DNA of 55,864 bases from Coriobacteriia bacterium (GCA_015655215.1 JAATFL010000010.1:1-55864); one strand, 5' to 3'. Positions 32,502-42,519 are shown, counted from the first letter of the stretch. Notes: a model not told the origin generated them from the sequence alone. Made by a program: numbers and translations.

Positions 32502-33964
32502 ACGAGTACCTCCCCCACCAGATCGTAGCAATACGAATCGACGAAGCGCACGCGCACCAGATCGCCGACGTCCAACGGGCGGCCATCGGGCCCGATCGCC
32601 GACGTGACGTGCACCGAGCCGTCGACTTCGGGAGCGAGCCCGATCCAGCGCCCGAAGGGCTTCGGGAAAGACGTTTCGACCTCGTCGTCGAAGCCCTCGA
32701 TGAGGACGTCGGCCTCCTCTCCCACGTGCCGTGCCGTGCAGGAAAACCCGATGGAGTCGGCCACATCGCGCAGCATCTGGGCACGCTCCTCCCGATCCTC
32801 GACGGGGACCTGGTCGCTCCGATCCCCCGCGCGCGTGCCCTCCTCCTGCGAGTAGGCGAACACGCCGGCGACGTCGAATCGGGCATCCTCGAGGAATGAG
32901 ACGAGTGTCGAGAACTGCTCGTCGGTCTCTCCGGGGAACCCGGCCATCACGGTGGTGCGGATGACGGCTCCGGGGACGCGCTCGCGGATGTGGCGGACCA
33001 GGTCGAGGAAGTGGGCGGCCGAGCCGGTGCGGTTCATGTCGGACAGGATCGTCGCATCGGCATGCTGCACCGGGATGTCCAGGTACGGTGCGATGTTCGG
33101 GTGGGTCGCCATCGCGTCGAGAAGGGCGTCGTCGATACCTTCGGGCTGCAGATAGAGCACCCGCACCCACAGACGGGGGAAGCGTGCCGCGATCATCGTC
33201 AGCAACGACGCCAGCGAGGGCGATCGGGGCAGATCGTGACCCCAGACCCCCGTGTCCTGACCGATGAGGACCACTTCGCGCACGCCCGACTGGACCAGTC
33301 CCTCGACCTCGTGGAGAATGGCACCTGACGTCCTGCTCCGATAGCGGCCACGTATGAGGGGGATCGTGCAGAACGAGCAGAAGCGATCGCAACCATCCGA
33401 TATCTTGACGTAGGCGCTGGGCGTGTCGGTCGTGCGGAGGAAGAGTCGCGCATCGTCGGGGTCGGTCGGTCCCGCACCACCGGGACGCGAGCGGTGGCTA
33501 TCCGCGCCAAGCGCATCGGCACCTGCCTCGCGGACCTCGTAGGTCTCCTCGGGGACGGAGCACCCGCAGGTCTCGCAGATCACCCGGACGATCCGCTCCT
33601 CCTCCGAGACGGGCACGAACGCCGCGACCTCCGAGAGCTGGTCGGCAAGCGAATCGCCGTAGCGCGCCGGCATGCACCCGGTGACGATGACCTTGCCGCC
33701 CCTCTCGACGAAACCATCCATACCGAGGACCTCGAAGATGGTGTCGATCCCCTCCTCCACCGCCGCGGCGAGGAAGGAGCACGTGTTGACGACGACCACG
33801 TCCGCGCCGACGGGCTCATCGACGAGTCCGATGCGTGCGGCGGCGAGGCGCGCGCGCATGCGGTCGGTATCCACCTCGTTCTTCGCGCAGCCGAGCGTGA
33901 CGAACGCGACGAGGGGCGTGCGTTCCTCTCCATCACGGGATGCGATGTCCATGGCGGGGATCAT
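32498..33964 (-). CDS. rimO: ribosomal protein S12 methylthiotransferase RimO
   Basis: A radical SAM enzyme that methylthiolates Asp88-equivalent of ribosomal protein S12. N-terminal cluster cysteines (TLGCAKNEVDTDRM, NTCSFL, TGCMPARYG), radical SAM triad CDRFCSFCTIPLIRGRYRSR and a C-terminal TRAM domain are present. The sequence form TLGCAKNxVD separates it from MiaB. A loop of about 40 residues after CETCGC is longer than usual. 488 residues. Confidence 0.95.
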   Translation of the reverse strand: MIPAMDIASRDGEERTPLVAFVTLGCAKNEVDTDRMRARLAAARIGLVDEPVGADVVVVNTCSFLAAAVEEGIDTIFEVLGMDGFVERGGKVIVTGCMPARYGDSLADQLSEVAAFVPVSEEERIVRVICETCGCSVPEETYEVREAGADALGADSHRSRPGGAGPTDPDDARLFLRTTDTPSAYVKISDGCDRFCSFCTIPLIRGRYRSRTSGAILHEVEGLVQSGVREVVLIGQDTGVWGHDLPRSPSLASLLTMIAARFPRLWVRVLYLQPEGIDDALLDAMATHPNIAPYLDIPVQHADATILSDMNRTGSAAHFLDLVRHIRERVPGAVIRTTVMAGFPGETDEQFSTLVSFLEDARFDVAGVFAYSQEEGTRAGDRSDQVPVEDREERAQMLRDVADSIGFSCTARHVGEEADVLIEGFDDEVETSFPKPFGRWIGLAPEVDGSVHVTSAIGPDGRPLDVGDLVRVRFVDSYCYDLVGEVLV

Positions 33965-33970
33965 GGACGC

Positions 33971-34468
33971 CTAGCGGTAGTTCTCGTATTGGAGTGGCTG
34001 TCCGTAGTCCTGCTCGCCAAGAAAGGCGATGACCTCCTGCAGGGCATCGCGTGACGGCGAGCTTACCCTGAGCTTATCGCCTTCGATCGTCACCTTGACC
34101 TTGAACTTCCTCCCCTTGATGTCCTTGTTGATGGCGCGGCAGGTATCCTGGTCGATTCCTTGGACGATGGTGCCCGTCTTGCGTATCGTCGAACCCGATG
34201 CGTCCTGGGACTCCCCCCAGGTGAGCGCATGGGGATCGACCTTGCGGCGCACGAGACGACCGGTGAGCACATCGATGACCTGGCCAGCCACGAAGTCGCT
34301 CGGGGCGCTCACCGTGACGGTTCCCGCACTCTTGTCGAACGCGATCGAAGCGCCCGATCCCTTGAGATCGTAGCGTTGTGCAAGTTCCTTCAACGTCTGC
34401 TGATAGGCGTTGTCGACTTCCTGCATGTCGGTGGTCGAGACGACGTCGAAGCTCGATTCCTTGGGCAT
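33971..34468 (-). CDS. YajQ-family nucleotide-binding protein
   Basis: The 165 residues match the YajQ/DUF520 pattern: SSFDVVSTTDMQEVDNAYQQ at the start, ERYDLKG-like RYDLKGSGASI, KQGIDQD-like VQGIDQDTCRAINKDIK, and KVKVTIEGDKLRVSS-type end. Some homologues bind c-di-GMP; here the role is unknown. AGGGAGG precedes ATG 34468. It lies between rimO and rodZ. Confidence 0.93.
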   Translation of the reverse strand: MPKESSFDVVSTTDMQEVDNAYQQTLKELAQRYDLKGSGASIAFDKSAGTVTVSAPSDFVAGQVIDVLTGRLVRRKVDPHALTWGESQDASGSTIRKTGTIVQGIDQDTCRAINKDIKGRKFKVKVTIEGDKLRVSSPSRDALQEVIAFLGEQDYGQPLQYENYR

Positions 34469-34527
34469 GGCACCCTCCCTGGTCGTATATATAGCGTACG
34501 CACCCTTCGAGAAGTTCGAGGGGTCGC

Positions 34528-35748
34528 CTACGAGGTACCGCTCGCCGTCATGTCGATCACGGCGATTCCCGCGCTGTTCGTGGTGAGCGTCACGGGTGAC
34601 CCATCGCGCGTGACGGTAACACCCGAGGGTGCGCCGATGGTGATCTCGCACGTGTCGGTCACGGTGAACGACTTCGTCGTCGAGCCCACGGCGGTCGAGG
34701 CATAGGCGGTTGCGCCGTCCACGGTCACCTGGATCCAGCTCGACGACCCCGCCGCGACCGTGAACTCGACCGTGTAGGGTGTCGATGACGTGGTCGCCGT
34801 GGTCGTGACCCCCGTCTGCGTCGTTGCCGTGCTCGCCTCGTTCGCCGTCGCGGCGGCGGAGACGTCGGTGTTCGAAGCGTTCGAGTTCGAGTTGTCGGCC
34901 GCCGCGGCGTTGTTGGCGGTGTTGGATACCGCGATGGTCCCGTTGGACGTATCCTTGCCGCCTGCGGTCACGATGAGGACGATCGCGACGACCAGAACGA
35001 CGACGATGAAGGCGATGAGACCGATGACCACCAGCTTGCGGTGGCGGTCATCGGCGTCGAATTCACCGTGGGTGCGACGATAGTCGACCCCGGATTGAGT
35101 GTAGTCGGCCCTCCCCCGTCGCCCCGAGTCCGCGTTCGAGCTGCTCCTCGTACGGTTCGTCCGCGCCGGATGGGCCCCCACCGCCGTGTAGCGGTCGCGA
35201 GAGTAGTCCGACTCGTCTTCCTCGTCCTCCTCGGTATCCTGTCCGCCATAGGGGTTCTCGTACCCGGCATCCTCTTCATACGGCTGCGCGCTTCCGCGGA
35301 AACGCCGTGAATCGTCGGATCCGCGCCCGGGGGGATCCCCCCGATAGGGAGACCGCGTCTCGGCATAGCCGCCGGCAGCCGCCGTATCGCCCGATGCGCC
35401 ATAGCGATGTCGGTCGTCGACGATGCTCGACTGCGAGACGTCGATCGGTTGGTTGCGACGATAGTTATCGTACCCGGCACGGTGATAGCCGTTGGCGGCC
35501 GCATCGAACCCCAAGCTATAGAGCCGAAAGGCTCGATTCGCATCCACTTTGAGGAATCGTGCATAGGCGCCCAGCATGTTCTGGGCATAGCCACGGGGAG
35601 GCATCCCGTCGAAGTCGTCGTTCTCGAAGGCCTGGATCGTACGGGGCGGTATGCGCGTCGCCGCGCTCGCCGCATCGATGGATACCCCGGCCTGCATGCG
35701 TGCCTGCAGCATCAACTGCCCGAGTGTCAGATTGTCTTGGCTTGGCAT
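34528..35748 (-). CDS. rodZ: RodZ-like helix-turn-helix membrane protein
   Basis: RodZ links MreB to the wall synthesis machinery and shapes cells. The N-terminal Cro-like HTH is clear (LTLGQLMLQARMQAGVSIDAAS, PPRTIQAFENDDFDGMPPRGY). A long disordered Arg/Tyr/Asp-rich linker, one span (VIGLIAFIVVVLVVAIVLIV) and a Ser/Thr-rich outer domain of the DUF4115 type follow. It is 406 residues. It starts a few bases after the ftsK stop, with GAGGAG inside the ftsK end, so the two are coupled. Confidence 0.88.
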   Translation of the reverse strand: MPSQDNLTLGQLMLQARMQAGVSIDAASAATRIPPRTIQAFENDDFDGMPPRGYAQNMLGAYARFLKVDANRAFRLYSLGFDAAANGYHRAGYDNYRRNQPIDVSQSSIVDDRHRYGASGDTAAAGGYAETRSPYRGDPPGRGSDDSRRFRGSAQPYEEDAGYENPYGGQDTEEDEEDESDYSRDRYTAVGAHPARTNRTRSSSNADSGRRGRADYTQSGVDYRRTHGEFDADDRHRKLVVIGLIAFIVVVLVVAIVLIVTAGGKDTSNGTIAVSNTANNAAAADNSNSNASNTDVSAAATANEASTATTQTGVTTTATTSSTPYTVEFTVAAGSSSWIQVTVDGATAYASTAVGSTTKSFTVTDTCEITIGAPSGVTVTRDGSPVTLTTNSAGIAVIDMTASGTS

Positions 35749-35751
35749 GTG

Positions 35752-38379
35752 TCACATCTCCTCATCATGCTGCTCGAAGGCGTGCAGGCTTTCCAGATCG
35801 GCCTGGTCAACGAGCACTTCTCGCGGCTTGCTCCCATCGGGAGGTCCTACGATACCCTTTGACTCCAGCATGTCCATGATTCGCCCTGCACGCGCATATC
35901 CAACCTTAAGTCGGCGTTGAAGGCCAGACGTCGAACCAAAGCCCATCGAGACGACCGCATCGGCGGCCTCCCAGACGAGCGGATCGTCCTCTTGGTCGCC
36001 ATCTCCCGTAGAAGTATAACCGGTACCCACGGTCATCTTGAGAATCTCCTCATGATAATCGGGTTCACCCTGCTGCTTGAGGTGGTCAACGACCGCGGCA
36101 ATCTCGGATTCCTTCACAAAACATCCTTGGATGCGGCGCGGCTTGCCCCATTCGGTCTTGGAGAAGAGCATGTCACCGTTGCCGAGGAGCCTCTCGGCAC
36201 CGCGCTGGTCGAGGATGACGAACGAGTCGGTACCCGAACTCACCTTGAAGGCGATGCGGTTGGTGATGTTCGCCTTGATGAGCCCGGTGACGATGTTGGT
36301 CGAGGGACGTTGCGTGGCGACGACAAGATGGATACCCGCGGCACGACCCAGCTGGGCGATGCGGCAGATCGACTGCTCGACCTCCTTGCCGCACTGCATC
36401 ATCAAGTCCGCCAACTCGTCGATGACGATGACGAGATAGGGCATGGGATCGGCATCGTCATCCTCTATCGTCCCCTCGCGCACCATCTGGTTATAGAAAC
36501 CTATGTTGCGGGTGCCGGCCTTCTGGATCCTCTTGAAGCGCTTCTCCATCTCGGCGACGCCCCAGGCGAGCGCGCTCGCGGCCTCACCGGGCTCGGTCAC
36601 GACGGGAACGTAGAGATGCGGTATGCCGTTGTAGACCGAGAGCTCGACGCGCTTGGGGTCGACGAGCACCATACGCACCTCCGAGGGGGTCGCGCGCATG
36701 AGGATGGACATGAGCATCGAGTTGATGGCGACGGATTTGCCCGACCCCGTGGTGCCGGCGATGAGGAGATGGGGCATCTTGGCAAGGTCGGCAAGTATCG
36801 GGTCGCCTTCGACGTCCCGGCCGAGTGCCAGGGTAAGGGGACCGTCGTCCTCCTTGACGGCACCGAGAACGTCACCGAGGGTCACCGAGTCGCGGTTCGC
36901 GTTGGGTATCTCGACGCCGACGAACGAGGTCCCGGGGATGGGGGCGAACACGCGCACGCTCGAGGCGGCCAGCGAGAGCGCGATGTCGTCCTGCAGGCCG
37001 GTTATCTTGCTCACGCGCACTCCGACGGGCATCTCGACCTTGAACTGCGTGACCGAGGGGCCATGCACCCATCCTACGACCTTCGCATCGAGGCTGAAGT
37101 CGTTGAGCGTCTCCTGCAGGCGATCGGCGAGATCGCGGCATTCCCTGTCGTTCTTGTGGTTGCGGCCTTTTGGCGATGAGGTCGACACCAAGCGCGGGTC
37201 CGGCAGTATGAAGGGCATCTCCACTTCCGGGACGTCGCCGTCGACGGTTGGCGCGTCGGATGCGTGGACGCCCTCGCCGGACGGGGTTATCGCCACCACC
37301 GCCGGGGTTTGGGCAGGAAGCGCGGTGCGCTTCGTCGTCGAAGCGCTCCCCTTATGCAAGATCGATGTAATCTTGCCGGTGGGATCCGCCGCACCATCAG
37401 CCGCGCCGGAGAGCTCCCCCTCGTCACCCGGAAGGACGATCGTCGCGCCGGCCGCATCGGAGATGCGTCGGGTGGCATCCGAGAGATCCCCGCGCAGCAC
37501 GCGCGTGCGTCCGGAAGCAGGAGGGGTACCGGGAATGACGTCGCCGTTCGCGTCGAACGCGACAGTGCCATCACCCGAGAAGTCGCCGAGACCCTGGTAC
37601 CCTCCTCTCCCATGCGCCTCTTCCGCGGCGAGCCCCGACTGGAAGCGCGAGCGGGAACGGGCCACCATTCCGGATATGGAGAGACCTATAACCACGAGAC
37701 CCGTGATGATGAGACCGACCATGATGACCGTGCCGATCACCGTACCCACGAGCATCACGAGCAGCCAGGCGATGCCCGCACCCATATAGCCGCCCCGCCC
37801 GATGAGCGCGGAGGCTGCGAAGAGAGGAGCGGTCTGCTCTACGGTGACGCCAGGTGTGAAAAGGGCGAGGATCGCGAGGACGGCGATGACGATGAGCGTG
37901 AGTCCGATGCCGGTGCGTATCACGTCGGCGTAGCCGGAACGGACGAAGAAGCTGAGCGCCCAGGCGAGGAGGGCTGCGGGTATGAGGTATCCGCCCACGC
38001 CGAATCCGTATAGCAGCGCGTCCCGAATGATGGTGGAGAGCAGCGCATCACCCGGTGCGACCACGGCGATGAAGAGCGCGATGGCGATGACCGCGATGGC
38101 GACACCCGATATGTCGTTGCGCACGTCATCGGGCAGCAGATGACGTGCCTCCTGCTGAGGGGCAGCGGGCAGCGCACCCCGCGACCCCGCATCCGCGGGA
38201 CGCTTCACCGCGCGCTTCTGGGCACCCTGCGGCGAGCGAGACGAGGTCCGCGGCGCCGCCGCCTTCGATGAGGCGCCCCCGGATCGCTTCCCACTCGATG
38301 GGCGCGTTGCGTGCTGTGGCGATGATGAGGTGCGGGATCCCGAGTTGTTGCGTTTGGATAGTGGTTTCCTCGAGCTCAC
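35752..38379 (-). CDS. ftsK: FtsK/SpoIIIE-type DNA translocase
   Basis: It pumps chromosomal DNA through the division septum and, in FtsK, activates XerCD recombination at dif. The N-terminus holds a basic disordered part and four membrane spans; a linker and the alpha/beta domains follow, then the ATPase with IAGTTGSGKSVAIN and MVLVDPKRVELSVYNGIPHL, and a C-terminal gamma winged helix (AADAVVSMGFGSTSGLQRRLKVGYARAGRIMD). The GTG at 38379 follows GGGAGG by 6 bases; 875 residues. It is relevant to the dif-like prophage sites in this window. Confidence 0.96.
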   Translation of the reverse strand: MSSRKPLSKRNNSGSRTSSSPQHATRPSSGKRSGGASSKAAAPRTSSRSPQGAQKRAVKRPADAGSRGALPAAPQQEARHLLPDDVRNDISGVAIAVIAIALFIAVVAPGDALLSTIIRDALLYGFGVGGYLIPAALLAWALSFFVRSGYADVIRTGIGLTLIVIAVLAILALFTPGVTVEQTAPLFAASALIGRGGYMGAGIAWLLVMLVGTVIGTVIMVGLIITGLVVIGLSISGMVARSRSRFQSGLAAEEAHGRGGYQGLGDFSGDGTVAFDANGDVIPGTPPASGRTRVLRGDLSDATRRISDAAGATIVLPGDEGELSGAADGAADPTGKITSILHKGSASTTKRTALPAQTPAVVAITPSGEGVHASDAPTVDGDVPEVEMPFILPDPRLVSTSSPKGRNHKNDRECRDLADRLQETLNDFSLDAKVVGWVHGPSVTQFKVEMPVGVRVSKITGLQDDIALSLAASSVRVFAPIPGTSFVGVEIPNANRDSVTLGDVLGAVKEDDGPLTLALGRDVEGDPILADLAKMPHLLIAGTTGSGKSVAINSMLMSILMRATPSEVRMVLVDPKRVELSVYNGIPHLYVPVVTEPGEAASALAWGVAEMEKRFKRIQKAGTRNIGFYNQMVREGTIEDDDADPMPYLVIVIDELADLMMQCGKEVEQSICRIAQLGRAAGIHLVVATQRPSTNIVTGLIKANITNRIAFKVSSGTDSFVILDQRGAERLLGNGDMLFSKTEWGKPRRIQGCFVKESEIAAVVDHLKQQGEPDYHEEILKMTVGTGYTSTGDGDQEDDPLVWEAADAVVSMGFGSTSGLQRRLKVGYARAGRIMDMLESKGIVGPPDGSKPREVLVDQADLESLHAFEQHDEEM

Positions 38380-38432
38380 GTCGTGCCTCCCAAAGTGATG
38401 CGTGAGATTACCTTGGACAAGTATAGCGGTCC

Positions 38433-40403
38433 TCATACCTCCATGATGATGGGAATGATCATGGGACGTCGCCGGCAACGGTCCCACAGGAGCTTCGCCA
38501 ACGACTCGCGAACCTGATGCGAGATGGCGTCGGTGTCACATCCGCTGCCGCCGTCGGTCGCCTTGAGCACGGCCGCGACGACACGTCGCTGCGCCTCGGC
38601 GTTGAGGTCCGGGTCATCCCCGCCGGTCACACCGCGCATCACGACCTCGGCGTCTCCCACTTGCCGGTGCTTCTGGGCCGAGATGGCCGCGACCACCGTG
38701 ACGATGCCGTCCTTCGAGAGGAGCTGGCGGTCGCGGAGGACCACCGTGGAGGTGTCGCCCACTGACAGACCATCGACGTAGACGACCCCGCTGTTCTCGA
38801 TGGGGGCGGTTCGACGGACCGTATGCGACTCGACCGTGAGACTGTCCCCGTTGTCCATCACGAAGATGTGGTCCTTGGGAATGCCCACCGCCTCGGCGAG
38901 TTTGGCGTGGGCACGCAGGTGCATGGCCTCCCCGTGTACGGGGAGGAAGTAGCGCGGCCTCACGATGGAGAGCACGAGCTTGAGCTCCTCGGCACCGGCA
39001 TGCCCGGAGACGTGCACGAGTGCGCGCTTCTTGTCGTAGACATCGGCTCCGATCTTGGCCAAGCCGTTGACCACGCGCGTCACCGCCTTCTCGTTACCGG
39101 GGACGGGCGTGGCCGAGATGACGACGGTGTCGCCCTCGTCGATGGAGACGGTGCGATGCTCGCCGGCGGCCATGCGGGCCAACGCCGAGAGCGGCTCCCC
39201 CTGGCTACCGGTGCACAATATGACGACCTTGTCGGCAGGGATGTCCTTCATGTCGAACGCGTCGATGATGTTCTTCTCGTCGATCTTGAGGTATCCCAGG
39301 TCGCGGGCGATCTTGGTGTTCTGGATCATGGAGCGACCGGTGACGACCACCTTACGGCCGCAGGTGACGGCCACGTCGCACACCTGCTGGAGACGGTGGA
39401 TGTGGCTGGAGAAGGAAGCCACGATCACACGTTGCTCGGCGTTGGCGATGATGGGATAGAGTGCCTTGCCCACCTCGGCCTCCGACTTCGTGAACGTGGT
39501 GATCATCGCGTTGGTGGAGTCCGACATCATCAGGTCGACGCCGTAGGCACCCCATTTGGAGAGTGCGGCGAAGTCGGTGCGCACCCCGTCGATGGGCGTC
39601 TGGTCGAGCTTGAAGTCACCCGTGTGGAGCACGGTTCCCGCAGGGGTGCGGATGAAGACGCCGAGCGAGGCGGGTATGGAGTGGTTGACGGCGAAGAAGT
39701 CGAGGCTGAAGCACCCGAGCGTCGTATGCTCGCCGGCGCTGACCTCTTGGAACTTCGCGTTGCGGATGCGGTGCTCCTCGAACTTGCCCTTGATGAACCC
39801 GAGGGTGAGCTTGCTACCCAGGATGGGTACCTGACGACCCAGGTCCTTCATCACGTATGGCAGGGCCCCCGTGTGATCCTCGTGACCGTGGGTGATGAAG
39901 ATACCTCGAAGCCTGTCGGCATGTTCGAGCACGTAGGTGTAGTCGGGCAGGATGAGGTCGATGCCGGGGTGGTTGTCATCGGGAAACATCAGCCCCGCAT
40001 CGACGAGGATCATGTCGTCATCGCACTCGAAGACGGTCATGTTCTTTCCGATGGCATCGAGACCGCCGAGTGGGATGATGCGCAGCTGTGCAGCGTGGTT
40101 CCCCTTCTTCTGAGACTCGTGTGACGGCTCCTTGCGTTGGATCGCCGTCGTCTGACGGGCAGCCGCCTCCGGACGACGACCGGGCCTCTGGGACTCGGTC
40201 TTTGGAGAGCCGGGGGTCTTCGATGCGCCACGGTGCCTCGACGTGCCCCGGCCCTCGGTCCGTCGTGCGGACGAGGCCTCTGCCGTGGTGCCGTGCTCGA
40301 TGGCGGGGGTGTTGTCCGGATTCGACTGCGTGGAACGCGATCGATGGTGTCGCACGGGAACCGTGCGGACGTCGTCCGGGGAACTCATTTTCTTGTCAGT
40401 CAT
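38433..40403 (-). CDS. rnj: ribonuclease J
   Basis: A metallo-beta-lactamase/beta-CASP nuclease with 5'-3' exo and endo activity. The core is intact: HGHEDHTGALPYV, HTGDFKLDQTP, the beta-CASP region and SGHA with PVHGE near the end. About 110 low-complexity Arg/Pro/Ser/Thr residues precede the catalytic domain, a common feature in actinobacterial RNase J. The start is uncertain: ATG 40403 is taken, but ATG 40430 is in frame and lies in a palindrome. It sits between ftsK and dapA. Confidence 0.95.
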   Translation of the reverse strand: MTDKKMSSPDDVRTVPVRHHRSRSTQSNPDNTPAIEHGTTAEASSARRTEGRGTSRHRGASKTPGSPKTESQRPGRRPEAAARQTTAIQRKEPSHESQKKGNHAAQLRIIPLGGLDAIGKNMTVFECDDDMILVDAGLMFPDDNHPGIDLILPDYTYVLEHADRLRGIFITHGHEDHTGALPYVMKDLGRQVPILGSKLTLGFIKGKFEEHRIRNAKFQEVSAGEHTTLGCFSLDFFAVNHSIPASLGVFIRTPAGTVLHTGDFKLDQTPIDGVRTDFAALSKWGAYGVDLMMSDSTNAMITTFTKSEAEVGKALYPIIANAEQRVIVASFSSHIHRLQQVCDVAVTCGRKVVVTGRSMIQNTKIARDLGYLKIDEKNIIDAFDMKDIPADKVVILCTGSQGEPLSALARMAAGEHRTVSIDEGDTVVISATPVPGNEKAVTRVVNGLAKIGADVYDKKRALVHVSGHAGAEELKLVLSIVRPRYFLPVHGEAMHLRAHAKLAEAVGIPKDHIFVMDNGDSLTVESHTVRRTAPIENSGVVYVDGLSVGDTSTVVLRDRQLLSKDGIVTVVAAISAQKHRQVGDAEVVMRGVTGGDDPDLNAEAQRRVVAAVLKATDGGSGCDTDAISHQVRESLAKLLWDRCRRRPMIIPIIMEV

Positions 40404-40425
40404 AGGTACGGTTATGCTCCTCTCT

Positions 40426-40446
40426 CCCATGACGTCAGGTCATGGG
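40426..40446. promoter_or_regulatory. palindrome at the rnj 5' end
   Basis: CCCATGAC (40426-40433) and GTCATGGG (40439-40446) are exact reverse complements over GTCAG. It lies 20 bases ahead of the chosen rnj start and covers the alternative start, so it could be an operator or an mRNA hairpin for feedback control. Confidence 0.45.
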
Positions 40447-40572
40447 GTGGACCCGCAGGTCCATATTGTATCGATACGAGAATACACGACAGGCGATCCC
40501 ATCGTCCTTTTCCTATCAGTATGACCACAATCGCCAGCCATATGGGATGTCTGACGTTCTGACACATAATCG

Positions 40573-41463
40573 TTAGAGGACGCCAACCTCTCGCATGATG
40601 CGCTCCAGCTCGGCGGATTGCTCCGACGTGGCGTCGAGGAGGGGAAGGCGCAACCCACCACAGTCGAACCCGACGAGCTTGAGCGCCTCCTTCACCAGGA
40701 TGGGATTGCTCGTGGCGAACAAGCCCTTCATCAGGGGATGGAGCAGCGCCTCGAGCTCATGGGCACGCTCCACCTCACCGGCGGCGAACGCCTCGACGAT
40801 CTCTCTCATGCGCTGAGGAGCCACGTTGGCGATCGTCGAGATCACGCCGACCCCGCCCGACTCCATGACCCGCAGCGTCGCATCGTCATCACCCGAATAG
40901 ACGCAGAAGTCAACCGGAGCCTCGTCGCACACCTGCTTGATCTGATCGAACCTACCCGACGCCTCCTTCACCGCGACGATGTTCTCGTGGTCGCGTGCCA
41001 GGCGCAACGTCGTCTCCGCCTCCATGTTGATGACGCAGCGACTCGGGATGTTGTAAAGGATGACGGGTTTGTCGACCGCGGCGGCGATGGCCGAGAAGTG
41101 CCGGTACAGGCCCTCTTGCGGAGGTTTGTTGTAGTACGGGACGACTGCCATGATGCCGTCGACGTCGAGCGCACACACCTTGCGCGCGAAGTCGACGCTC
41201 TCCTGGGTGCAGTTGCCACCCACGTTGGCGATGACGGGAACCCGTCCATCGACCGCCTCGATCACGGCGCGGAACAATCTGAGCTTGTCGTTATAGAAGA
41301 CGGTAGGCGATTCACCGGTCGTCCCGTTGACGAGCAGGGCGTCCACTCCGCCGTCGATGAGGCGTACGGCAAGTTCCTGTGCGCGAGGCTCGTCGAGTTC
41401 GAGGTTGTCGTCGAACGGGGTGATCATCGCAGGTATGAGACGCCCGAAGATGGGATTCGGCAT
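40573..41463 (-). CDS. dapA: 4-hydroxy-tetrahydrodipicolinate synthase
   Basis: DapA condenses pyruvate with aspartate semialdehyde, the first step to diaminopimelate. It is a TIM barrel of 296 residues with VNGTTGESPT, PYYNKPPQEGLY (catalytic Tyr), VILYNIPSR and the Schiff-base Lys in VAVKEASG. AAGGAG lies 5 bases before the ATG. It follows dapB on the same strand with 165 bases between. Confidence 0.97.
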   Translation of the reverse strand: MPNPIFGRLIPAMITPFDDNLELDEPRAQELAVRLIDGGVDALLVNGTTGESPTVFYNDKLRLFRAVIEAVDGRVPVIANVGGNCTQESVDFARKVCALDVDGIMAVVPYYNKPPQEGLYRHFSAIAAAVDKPVILYNIPSRCVINMEAETTLRLARDHENIVAVKEASGRFDQIKQVCDEAPVDFCVYSGDDDATLRVMESGGVGVISTIANVAPQRMREIVEAFAAGEVERAHELEALLHPLMKGLFATSNPILVKEALKLVGFDCGGLRLPLLDATSEQSAELERIMREVGVL

Positions 41464-41628
41464 GTTGACTCCTTCCTCTGTCCCGTGAGGGCATGCACAT
41501 CAACGGGATTCGCCGCACATTCACGATATCGGTTTGCAAACCTGCATATCCTTACAGTATCTCACAGGTCCCCTCCGATGGGCATGCACGAGGCCCAAGG
41601 AGCATGGTGGCCGGTTTTGAGGACAGCC

Positions 41629-42426
41629 TCACGAGAGGGGCATGAGGTTCTCGAGGCCGATCGTGAGCCCCGGGTGCGATGGTGCCTCGCGAACGGCGAG
41701 CAGGACACCAGGCATGTAGGACGCGCGATCGAAGGAGTCGTGTCGAATCGTGAGCGTCTGACCGAGCGACCCGAAGACCACCTCCTGGCTGGCGACATGA
41801 CCGGCAGTGCGTACGGAATGCACGAAGACGTCGTCGACGAGGGCACCGCGCGCACCTTCGTAGCCCGCAAGCTCCGTCTCACGGCCGGGCGCCGCCGAGG
41901 GTTCGTCACGGGCGGTGGAGATGAGATGCGCCGTACGCAACGCCGTACCCGATGGGGCATCGGCCTTGCCGTCATGATGGAACTCGATGACCTCGGCATC
42001 GGGGAAATAGCGAGCGGCAAGCCGGGAGAATTGCATCATGAGCACCGCGCCGGTGGTGAAGTTGGGCGCAACGAAGAGCGCCGTCCCCGATGGCGCGAAC
42101 CGGACAAGCTCCTCGAGCTTCGCCTCGGAAAGGCCGGTGGTGCCCACGACGCAGTGCACGCCGAACGGAAGGACTGCGCGCAGGTTGTCCTCGACGGTGG
42201 ACGGCGAGGTGAAGTCCACCATCACATCCGGGGATGTCGCCTCGACGGCAGCGGCCACATCGGAAAAACCCACAACCGGGCATTCCCCATCGGGACAGAA
42301 GGGCGTGTCGTGGTCGAGACGCCTATCGACGACGGCGACGAGCTCCATGTCGTCGGCTGCACCCACCGCACTCACCGTCTGCGACCCCATACGCCCCAGT
42401 GCCCCGTTGACCACGACCCGTATCAT
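41629..42426 (-). CDS. dapB: 4-hydroxy-tetrahydrodipicolinate reductase
   Basis: DapB reduces the DapA product with NAD(P)H. The N-terminal nucleotide loop VNGALGRMGS, VDFTSPSTVEDNL, GTTGLSEAKLEEL, APNFTTGAVLMM and the substrate motif EFHHDGKADAPSGTA are all present. It is 265 residues from ATG 42426 (AGGAAGGGAG upstream). It is next to dapA and downstream of the M16 peptidase, as in Bacillus-like gene orders. Confidence 0.97.
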   Translation of the reverse strand: MIRVVVNGALGRMGSQTVSAVGAADDMELVAVVDRRLDHDTPFCPDGECPVVGFSDVAAAVEATSPDVMVDFTSPSTVEDNLRAVLPFGVHCVVGTTGLSEAKLEELVRFAPSGTALFVAPNFTTGAVLMMQFSRLAARYFPDAEVIEFHHDGKADAPSGTALRTAHLISTARDEPSAAPGRETELAGYEGARGALVDDVFVHSVRTAGHVASQEVVFGSLGQTLTIRHDSFDRASYMPGVLLAVREAPSHPGLTIGLENLMPLS

Positions 42427-42519
42427 GGCAGACTCCCTTCCTGTCGTACTCGTCAGACGTGGAGACGAGATGTCCTTCAGAGACGTTCGAACGATGGTGC
42501 ACGACCAGCGCATAGGCGG

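Noticed and set aside
32502-33392. N-terminal extension of pgsA to 33392
   Set aside because: It overlaps rimO completely and is Arg/Pro-rich; pgsA homology and ribosome site place the start at 32501.
38823-40124. 433-residue open frame on the + strand
   Set aside because: Antisense of rnj; Val/Glu/His-rich shadow without motifs.
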